This document shows, in pieces, positions 55,022 to 64,000 of a stretch of 64,000 nucleotides of DNA (positions are counted from its first letter, which is position 1; each line of letters opens with the position of its first letter). Under the pieces are notes generated by a model, which was not told the origin of the DNA, made no database searches, and saw only the letters and a list, made by a program, of their open reading frames with translations. The stretch is taken from positions 333,908 to 397,907 of the forward strand of contig JAGMWG010000027.1 of assembly GCA_020744225.1 (NCBI GenBank), read 5' to 3'. Source of the stretch: Paraphoma chrysanthemicola (Eukaryota > Ascomycota > Dothideomycetes > Pleosporales > Phaeosphaeriaceae). Position numbers and translations under genes: made by a program.

Positions 55022-55523
55022 TGTTACGGTTGCCTCAGGAAGCAGACCGGAAGCAGCTAATTGTACTCCAATCAGACGCTGACGGGTTGCTGACAAGAAG
55101 CTCATGGAAACCAACCATCGATGCTGCGCCGCAGGGCTGCAGGTCACGTGACTTGATCAGTACGCTAGACCATGTTAGGTACTGAGCAAGCTGAGCAGAC
55201 TGAGCACTGAGCAGCACTGATCATACTGATCAACTGAGCACGACGTGCTCAGTTACCCAGCCTCTCCTAGTATATAGACACAGACAATGAGCTCCTATGG
55301 CTCATTGTGTTCAACTTAGTATTCAATCTACAACTGGTTACTATTCGCACTCGACTCATAGTCCCCTCTATCTGCATCAGTGCACCTCCCTGCTCTTGAT
55401 CATCGTTCCCTCGATCTGTCTCATCAGCAATCCCGTCCGATTCTCCCTGACACTCCATCCCCGAGAACCAACCGTAGAACCTCAAGCACACGAAGCCCGC
55501 TTCCAACTTTAGGTCTCTTCACA
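55022..55523 (+). repeat. 3' LTR of the intact chromovirus
   Basis: Same length and, by eye, the same sequence as the 5' LTR, including the palindrome and TATA element. Followed by the CTTAG duplication. Confidence 0.95.
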
Positions 55524-55528
55524 CTTAG

Positions 55529-56969
55529 CTAATAAGATTATTACTTTAGTACTCTTCTTAAGCTAGTTAATTACCTTAATAATTAATATAGGCAAGAAGC
55601 TCTTATATTAGCGTACGCGCTTATAAATTAGCGTTAATTAAGTCTTAAGCTTACGCGCGTTACTTAGTATATAAGCTTACTAGACAGCCTCTAGTAGAGT
55701 AGTAGGTATTAGTATATATAGCTATATATTTAGCTTTAATAAGACAGCCTCTAGCTAGAGAAGTATAAGACTTACACTTTAAAAGACTAAGTAGATATTA
55801 GCTATTATAAATACGTAGTTAAAGACTACTTTAAAAGCTAGTAGAAACTTAAGCTTTATAATATAGTTAATATAGTATTAAATAAGAGCCTTAATCTTAT
55901 AGCTATATGTATACTTTAGTAGTAAAAAGTAGCTAATATTAAGAGGCTGTAGTAAGTAAGATAAGTAAAGTAGTATATAGAGCGTATAGATATTATTCTT
56001 TTTATAAAGCTTTTAAAATTTAAGAGAGTAGTAACTCTTATAGCTATTAAAAATAAGTAAGTAATATATACTTATAACATAAGTCTTTATATAAGCGTTA
56101 AAGTGCTTTAACTACGTAACTCTAAAGTTATTATTTGTCTAGCTATTATTACTAACTATAATTACTTAGTTATATAGAATATTCTCTTTATACTAGATAG
56201 ATAGATAATACTAGCTAGTAAAAATAAGAAAGAGTAAGATAGTCTAGCTAGCAGCATTAATTACAGTAATTATAGTTACTTACTTACAATTACTAAGCTA
56301 AATAGTCTTTAGCTTACTTCTTCTCTCTAACTCTATTATAATAAGCTAAGTTATAATCTTATCTATTATAAAGCTAGCCTTATTAAAGTTATAGACGTTC
56401 TTATTACAGATACTATACTTAGTCTTTATCTTCTTTATAAGCTTAAACTAGTATTATATAAGAATAAAATCTTTATATAAAGCTCTCTACTTATTATACA
56501 GCTAGTTAAAACGTATTATAAGACTATTTATATACTTAACAAAGTTGCGCGCCTAGTAAATACTAATATAACTAGTAGAGCGCGCAGCTAGCAGCTTATT
56601 AGCTATATTATATATAGCTACGTACGTAGACGTAAATCTATGTTAATTAAAGTTAAGTATATATTTAATAATTACTTTCTCCTCTAGCTAAGTAAGCTTC
56701 TTTAAGTTAAGCTAGTAATCGTGTTAAGTAAGCTTACTAGCGCGTTAGTTGTGTAGTGTTATTTAAGAGGTATTAAATATCTAAATAGTAGCTCTCTTAG
56801 TCTTAAATTAACGCTTATTAAGAAATAATAGAGTAAGCTATATATTAGCTTTAAATAAGTACAATAGAGTTTGTTAAGGTTAAGATATAACTAATTAAAG
56901 TTAGAAGGCTATTAAAAGTTAGTAGAGTAAATACTTTACTTATATAGACGCCTTACTTATAAAATACGT
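55529..56969. mobile_element. TIR DNA transposon C, right part
   Basis: Continues transposon C after the gypsy insertion and ends in the inverted copy of its left terminus (CTTATAAAATACGT, 56956-56969). RIP-mutated throughout. Some CG-rich islands survive (gcgcgc near 56535 and 56580), as expected because RIP prefers CpA. No transposase could be read in either strand. Confidence 0.7.
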
Positions 56970-59900
56970 TAATGTATAGTTATAAACTTCTATCTTTCTT
57001 TTATATAAATAAGATAAGAAATTCTACTAGTAATTCTAATTTATAAATATATTTTTTAGCTAAGTTTTTATTAATATATTCTCTTACTACTTTTAGTTAG
57101 AGTTCTAATAACTTATATATTAGTAAGAAGAAGAGTTCTTTACTCTCTTCTAGATTAATCTTATAATTTTATAGTTTATATTCTAGTAATACTACTTAGT
57201 TTATAAGTTTCTTAAATATATATCTCTATTAGTAGTAGATCTTTAGAACTATTAAAAGAACGTCTTCTTTCTTTATAACTTATATAGTTCTTTTTATTTT
57301 TTTAATTAGGCTAACTACTCTATATTTCTAATAGCGCGTCTTATTTAAAGTAATTTTATTTATTATTTTCTCTTCTACTACTAGACTTTACTTATATGTA
57401 GACTAAGGTCTATATATAGCTATATATCTATTAAAGAATAGTGTATTATTTACTTAATCTATTCTAGAGTTTATATTCTTTAACTAAAGAAGCTCTAATA
57501 TAATATCTTTACTAGCTAAGCTTAGAACGTTTAGAGTTACCTTTATCTAGTATCTATTAATATAGACGTTAGTTATTATCTTATACATAATAACTAACTA
57601 TTTTAGTATTATTTCTCTAGTAGCTACTTAAATATAGTATAGATTTTCTTTTACTATAGTCTTAAGACTAGCTTATTTAACTACGTTTAGAGATATATAG
57701 TTACTTATAGATTCTAAATCTATTAATACTTTTATCTTTACTCTCTTAATCTTTATTAGAAGTTTATTAAGTAGTACTAAGTTAATATTATTATATTCTT
57801 ACTTATAAGTTAACTTAGTTCTAAAAAAAACTTCTTACTTACAAATCTATTTATAACCTTATTATCTTAGTATTTATAGTAGTCTTTGTTTAAGTATAGT
57901 TACTATATCTTATTAAAGCATTCTCTATTAACTATTAGAATTTAGAGCGTTTATTTACTCTCTAAGTCTCTACTAGAAAAGGTTATTATTATTTATTTAT
58001 TCTAAAGGTAGAATTTATATATATCTTTAGAGCAGTTAAACTATTACTATTTATATTTAGATTTTCTAGTTAGAAACTATTCTATTACTTCTTTATTAGA
58101 GTAGTATATTAGGCACTAGTTATATATATAAGCTATATAGCTTATATTAGTATAGAGTAGGTTCTTTAGATCTATAAAATATAATAGTCTTAAGGTAATA
58201 ATAACGTTATTAGAGTTATTATTAATCTTCTTAGCTTTCTCGTATACTTTATACTCTTTAGTTACCTAGTCTTCTTCTTCTAATCTCTACTTAAGTTAGT
58301 TACTACGTTAGAAGTATCTCTTTTTTCTCTTACCTCTTAGAGGTACATAGTTATAAGGTGTATTATAGTTCTTATCTTACTATACTAGTAGTGCTTAACT
58401 ATTATTAGCTATTTTTACCTAATTTAGTAATTATTTTATAGCTTTGTAGTACTAGTTTAGAAAGACTCTTTCTTTAGCTTCTTTCTTTATCTCTCTAATA
58501 ATATTAGAAAGTTATAGAAAACTTTTCTAGATCTATTAGCTATTTTTAGTTATAAATTCTATAAATTCCTTACTTTCTAGAGTAGAAGAGTCTAGTCTTA
58601 TATTAGAGTTAGATATTACGTTCTATTCTGCTTTAGTTTCTTTATTCTAGTTATATTAGATTATATTAATTATCTTAATAACCTTATTCTTTATCTAGTA
58701 ATTCTTTACTAGATATTTTAGTTTACTATAGTTATAATAGGTTCTTATTTTCTTTGTACTAGTCTTATATTAACCTTATATAGGTTTTTTATAACTATTA
58801 CAGAGCTTATTATACTTAATAGTATTAACGTTTATTAACTCTACTTCTCTAGATTTATAATATCTTAGTATTCTTTTAGAGTAGAATTATTTCTTAGGCC
58901 TATAGTCTCTAAGTTTATAAAACTACTTATATTTACTTTATTAGCGCGTTAAAGTAAAGGTGTTAGTCTCTAGTTCTAGTTTAAGTAGCTTGTTATTAAT
59001 TCTTATAGCTTTCTTAATTAAGTTATCTAAGCTAGTAATATTAGCTGCACTCTATATAAGTTTTTATAGACGCTAAACTTAAAGCCTTATTAGAATATTT
59101 GTATAAAAGCTTTATTATTCTATTCTATATATTTAGAGTATTATTAGAATAAGTTAATATAGTCTCTTACAGACTAGGTCTATTAAAGATATTAGATTTT
59201 ACCTTTTCTAATAGTTAGTTTCTTAGTAATAGAGAATACTTTTCTAAAAGCTTCTTTAAACTTATTATAGTCTTTAATAATTTAAGTATTAACTAAGTCT
59301 TATATACTACTATTAAAGTAGCATTTAAGTTTTAGAGTTATCTAATTAAGCGCCTTTTTTTTTATAGTAGTAACTATATTAGTAACTTTATTTACTTTAT
59401 TAATTATATTATAGAGATAGAAGTAAAGATCTTATTATATAATCTATAATTTAAGTATAGTCTAATCTTTATAGAAGTTATTAGATATTTATCTCTTAAT
59501 AGTAGCTTTATTAGCTATAATAAAGGTTAGAGTATCTATTTTTATATTACTTATCTTAAGAGTATTTAAAGTATAAAGAGACCTAAAGTTAGAAGTAAGC
59601 TTTATATACTTAAGATTCTACAGTTAGTTCTTAGAAATAAAGTGTTAGAGAGAATTAGATAAGTTACTATAAGATAGATTAAGAGAATAATAATTAATAG
59701 TAGAAGGTTATACTAATATAGATAGAGAAGACTATAAGTTAAGTGTAAATAGTAACTAGTTATAGATTAAGTACTAAGTTAAACACAATAAGCTGTAAGA
59801 GCTTATTACTTATATCTGTATACTAGAGAGAAGCTAGTAACTAAGTACGCTGTACTTAGTTAATTAGTATAATTAGTGCTGCTTAGTACTTAGTTTACTT

Positions 59901-60071
59901 AGCTTACTTAGTACCTAACATAGTCTAGTATACTAATTAAGTTACGTAACCTACAGCCCTGTAGTGCAGCGTTAATAGTTAGTTTCTATAAGCTTCTTAT
60001 TAGCAACCTATTAGCATCTAATTAGAGTACAATTAGCTACTTCTAATCTACTTTCTAAGGTAACTGTAATA
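56970..60071 (-). mobile_element. RIP-degraded Ty3/gypsy copy A, 5' segment (LTR, gag, start of pol)
   Basis: The reverse complement follows the intact element from its LTR start to about 51,800. The LTR spans 59572-60071 (500 bp). The junction TATCTTAAGAGTATTTAAAG, read on the plus strand, equals the CATCTTGAGGGTGTTCAAAG expected from the primer site and gag start. Near 56,975-57,360 the protease-to-RT region is recognisable. Changes are almost all transitions. It was joined to 45,622-47,921 before transposon C entered. Confidence 0.85.
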
Positions 60072-63000
60072 AATAGCTTAGAAACCTATTACTTCTAGTA
60101 TACTTGTAACGAAATAAGTTCTAGTAGCTACTAGAATTTCTTAATAAAAGTACTATCTTCAAAAAACATATTATCTACTACTTACTCTATTATTAGAGTA
60201 ATTTCTATTTAAAAGAGGTAGATAATAAACTATAATCTAATTCTACTATATTTAAAACTTTTATTAAAAAAGCTTCTTTGTATAGTAGTATTAGCTATTA
60301 GTCTATTATTTCTAAAATAATACTCTACCTCTTATTAGAGTTATTATTTTCTAAATAATAAGTGACTATATAAATACTTTTACTTTACTATCTTAGAAAA
60401 TAACTATTAGAGTTTTATAACTACGTAAAATTTACTCTTTATTATTTTTAATTAAAATAATAAAGAGTACTATTTTGCGTTTAGTTAATTACAAAAGTTT
60501 TAGTAGAATTTATAGCTTTCTAGGCCTTATATAGAACTTATACTAAGTCTTATTTAAGTAAAAGCTATATAAGATTATTATTACCTTATTTGTAAATTAT
60601 TATAAATCTAGGTATTATTAGGAAAGTTATTACGAGCTAGCTATCTAAGCTAAAAATACTTAGAGGATTAAAACTAGTGTACATTTTAGTCTAGTTTAAT
60701 AATCTAGTATTAAAAAAACGCTAGCTGTAACCTAAAATAAGTTATAAGATATTTTAGACCTAATTTTGTAGAAAACTGCAAAATTATAAGAAAATATTTA
60801 TTCTAAAACTAGCTGTAATCTATTTTAGATTACTGTACTAATAATAGTAGTATATTATATACTATATTTTTATATAAATTTACTAGATACTCTTATTATC
60901 TAGTATATAATTTTATATTAGTACGCGTAATAAGGCTAATTTTAAAAAGCTACTTATAATAAGAGTCTTATTATTTCTTATTAAAATAATAATAAGATAA
61001 TAAGATTTCTAGTAGTAAAATTAGCTATTTATCTCTATAAAAAAGCTATATAATAAACTTTTAAAACAAAGAAGTTTATTTAAAATAGCTAATTCTTTTT
61101 TAAGCTATAAAATACCTAAGCTTAAAGAATCTAGTAATTATAATATTTAGAATATACGTATAAGCTAAATATTAACTAAAAAAGACCTAGATATAGTTAC
61201 TAATCTAGCCAATTTAGGCAATGATTTAGAACTTATACAATAAAATAAAAAGGCTGTTACTATAGTAAAACTAGCTCTAGAAGATAGATCTTTACTATAA
61301 ACGCAATATATTACTAGTGCCTATATTTTAGAGTAAACTTTAAAGAATTTATATATGTCGCGAGGTTTTAGTAGTAATTATATTCTTTCTAAAGAGTTAA
61401 TTAATAATACTCTAAGTAATAATAAGAATATCTTAGAGTTATATATTAATAACTTTAGAAGAATCTTAAATTAATTAAAATCTAAAGATATAGTATTACC
61501 TAATAAGTTTATAGTAGCTCTATTACTTAATAATCTTAATAAAGATTATAATAATATTGTTGCTATAATTACTTAGAATATTAGATTAGAACAACAATCT
61601 AATATTACTATAGACAATATTATAGATTAATTATTAGATGAAAATAGACAATTAAAGTCTAATAATAAATCTAATAATAATTATACCTACGTAAACTATA
61701 AGAGTTATAATAAAAATAATAATAATAGTAACGTAGAAATAGCTATACCTACTAAAGCTAAAAAGACTAATAAGTCTAAAGCTAGAAGTATTAATAATAC
61801 TACTAATAATAGTAGTTATAATAATACTAAAAATAATAAAGTTTATAATTATTGTAAACTAAAAGAACACGTAGAATCTACTTATTATAAGAAATATACT
61901 AAAAAGAGACTTAAATAAGTTAGTAATACTAAAGTAGAAACTATTTTAACTTTTACTATTAGTAATACTAATAATAAATCTAATAATAAGCTTATTATAG
62001 ATTTTGTTTTAGATTCTAGAGATACTATATATACTTACTATATTAAAGAATTATTTACTAGTATTAAACTTACTAATACTAATATTAAGTAAGGTAATAC
62101 TAATAAAATAATTAAAGCTAGTAGTATAGGTAATATAGAACTTGAATTTACTAGTATAAATAAGCTAGTTAAATTAAATAATATTCTATATATTCCTAAA
62201 TTAGGTATTAATTTATTAAGCTTAAGCTTAATAACTAATAAGATATTTAGCTTATCTTTTAATAAAGATAAATACTATATATATTCTTCTAATAATACTG
62301 TTCTTATAGAAGGTAGTTATAAAGAAGAAGTTAGTATTTTTAGTACTATTAGTACTAAATCTTCTAATAATATATCTAATTCTAAAAAAGTATTAACTAG
62401 TATTAGTAATACTATAGAAGAAGATATAGAAGATTCTAATAATAATCTAAGTTTAGTAGACTCTAGTCTAGAAGAATAAGATATTATTATAAAAAATACT
62501 ATAGAACTAGATACTAGTTCTAATAAAGACTCTTCTATTATTAAAAATAATAATAAAAAAGAGCTAGTACTTAATAATAACTCTTTAGATTTAATATATA
62601 AAAGACTAGAATATATTAGTCTTAAAACTATTAAATACTTAGTTAAAAATACTAAGAGTTATAGTTTTATATATCTAGAGAATATTAGTTCTATAAATAC
62701 TAGTTTAGACGATTGTATTATTTATATATAAGCTAAACTAACAAAAATAGAAATATAGAACCTAGTACTAAAGTAGAAGCTTATTTAGATTTACTATATA
62801 GATATAGAAGAATCTATTAGGCCTAAAATCTTTAGAAATTATAAGTACTATATTACTTTTAAAGATACTAAAACAAAGTACTTAATAGTTAAGTTACTTA
62901 TATCTTAAAAAGATCTAGTACTTATTATAAAAGTTACTATTAGTAAATTAGAGTTAGAAGCTAAAGATAATAATACTTTAGATAATTATTCTAATTCTAG

Positions 63001-64000
63001 CTCTAGTTCTAATTATAATAAAGAATTAGAAGTAGTTAGTAACTTTAATAATAATAAAGTAAAAGCTCTATAATTAGATAATAAGTTTAAATCTAAAGAA
63101 CTAGATACTTATTTACTTAATAAGAGTATTAAAAGACGTTATTTATCTTCTTATACTCTTAAATAAAATAGAGCTATAGAAATAATTAATAGAGTCTTAC
63201 TTAATAAAGTTAGAGCCCTATTAATTAATAGTAATCTACCTAAATACCTTTATAAAGAAGCTATTTTAACTACTACTTATCTATATAATAAAACTTCTAA
63301 TAGTTTTATAAGTTTTAAAACTTCTTATAAATTAAAATATAAAGAGTTACTTAATCTAGATAATATTAGAATATTTAGAAGTTTAGTTTATTATAATAAA
63401 CCTAGTAATTTTATTAAAAAACTAGATTCTAGAGCTACTTCTTATTATCTAATAGGTTTTACTAGTTCTAATATCTATAAATTATATAATCTTAAAACTA
63501 ATAAGATTATTAATACTAGAGATTATAAAATTATAAAAGATTATTATTATACTTTTAATAATAATAATAATATTAGAGAAGTCTTTATAAGACTAGATAA
63601 TAATAAAAATACTAGTAATAAGATAATAGAGATTAATTCTAAAGATAAATTAAATACTATTATATATAGTAGTTCTAAAGTTATTAAAAAGACTACTAGA
63701 CCTATAAGATCTATAATTATAAATAATAGTTCTAAAGATAAACTAGCTAATAATACTACTATTACTAATAGTATATTAAGTACTATAGAATTAAATAATA
63801 GTAAATAAGATTAGAAATTACTTTATAATAAAGTAATTCTTTATAACATCTTTAATACTATTAATAATTCTAGTATAAAAGAGTCTAAAACTTATAAAAA
63901 AGCTTTAAATAAATTAAATAAAGATTTATATTTAAAAGCTATATAAATAGAAGTAGATAATTTATTAAAAATCTAATACTTAGACTCTATACTTAATTTA
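60072..64000 (+). mobile_element. RIP-degraded Ty1/Copia element, running off the window
   Basis: From about 61,080 a Copia Gag can be read through RIP stops: IPKLKESSNYNI near the start, LEDRSLL.TQYITSAYIL, LYMSRGFSS, KDIVLPNKFIVALLL, and a zinc knuckle whose Cys are partly changed to Tyr (YNYCKLKEHVESTYYKK, 61,845-61,895). The protease site reads LDSRDT near 62,010 (DSGAT). A GAG-preintegrase region and integrase follow (RRYLSSYTLK.NRAIEIIN near 63,140; KYLYKEAILTTTYLYNKT near 63,240-63,290), then the start of the RT domain near 63,880-63,990 (YKKALNKLNKDLYLKA). No intact frame remains. The 5' LTR should lie within 60,072-61,050, but I could not define its ends. Confidence 0.78.

Larger units (their letters stand above)
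48330..55523 (+). mobile_element. Intact Ty3/gypsy chromovirus (copy B), 7,194 bp
   Basis: Two 502-bp LTRs (TG...CA) that appear identical, 5-bp target duplication CTTAG (48325-48329 and 55524-55528), gag, pol with a terminal chromodomain, a polypurine tract, and an extra antisense gene. Composition is about 50% GC with all frames open, while the DNA on both sides is RIP-mutated, so the insertion is young and has escaped RIP. It belongs to the chromodomain-bearing lineage that includes Tf1/sushi-like elements (inference from the chromodomain and priming site). It sits in transposon C, which sits in gypsy copy A. Confidence 0.95.

Noticed and set aside
48330..55523. Gypsy element as a virus with an envelope gene
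   Set aside because: The extra gene is antisense and has a zinc cluster and coiled coil, with no signal peptide or membrane segment.
55529..56969. Fot1 transposase inside transposon C
   Set aside because: I searched both strands for the NFDESG, GINAAGW and DGHESH segments and found none, so the class of C rests on its ends only.

Overview
The window is nuclear DNA of a filamentous ascomycete (Pezizomycotina). A Dothideomycete is my best guess, not a firm call. The evidence is short 45-190 nt introns with GT-AG ends and CTRAC/CTAAY branch points, tightly packed housekeeping genes on both strands, a HET-domain relic, small secreted proteins, and a 20-kb AT-rich block with the marks of repeat-induced point mutation (RIP).

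Bases 1-37,200 are an ordinary gene-dense euchromatic arm. In order: a Pro/Gln/Tyr-rich protein (cut by the window edge), the PP2A-like phosphatase PPG1, uridine kinase URK1, the LisH-CTLH-CRA protein GID8, an unknown protein with an F-box-like start, a Rossmann-fold oxidoreductase, the folliculin-interacting protein LST4/FNIP, a cytochrome P450 with a premature stop, the GATOR1/SEACIT subunit IML1, an array of 13 small hairpins, a caleosin, an intron-containing tRNA-Gln, ALG2, VPS15, the U2 A' protein LEA1, the polyadenylation factor FIP1, nucleoporin NUP49, and a glutathionyl-hydroquinone reductase (ECM4-like). Splice junctions for most genes were worked out by reading frame and phase. Several genes serve the vacuole/TORC1/autophagy axis (LST4, IML1, VPS15) or RNA processing (LEA1, FIP1).

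Bases 37,200-44,090 are gene-poor and transitional: a decayed HET gene and three small secreted-protein genes (about 39.8, 41.1 and 42.9 kb), a plausible effector-type neighbourhood.

Bases 44,090-64,000 are AT-rich, RIP-mutated transposon DNA arranged as a nest. A RIP-degraded Ty3/gypsy element lies on the minus strand. A TIR DNA transposon (about 1.85 kb, 54-bp TIRs) is inserted in its reverse-transcriptase region. Inside that transposon sits an intact, GC-normal 7,194-bp chromovirus with LTRs that look identical and a CTTAG duplication. A Fot1/pogo relic lies on the left flank and a RIP-degraded Copia element runs off the right end.

The intact chromovirus is the most interesting object. 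It has a T TTT TTA slippery heptamer in the gag/pol overlap, a self-priming-type primer site, three Cys/His repeats at the Gag C-terminus, and a separate antisense gene between pol and the 3' LTR. That gene encodes a Zn2Cys6-like cluster followed by a coiled coil. The second standout is the hairpin array near 22 kb, whose stems change by compensating substitutions.
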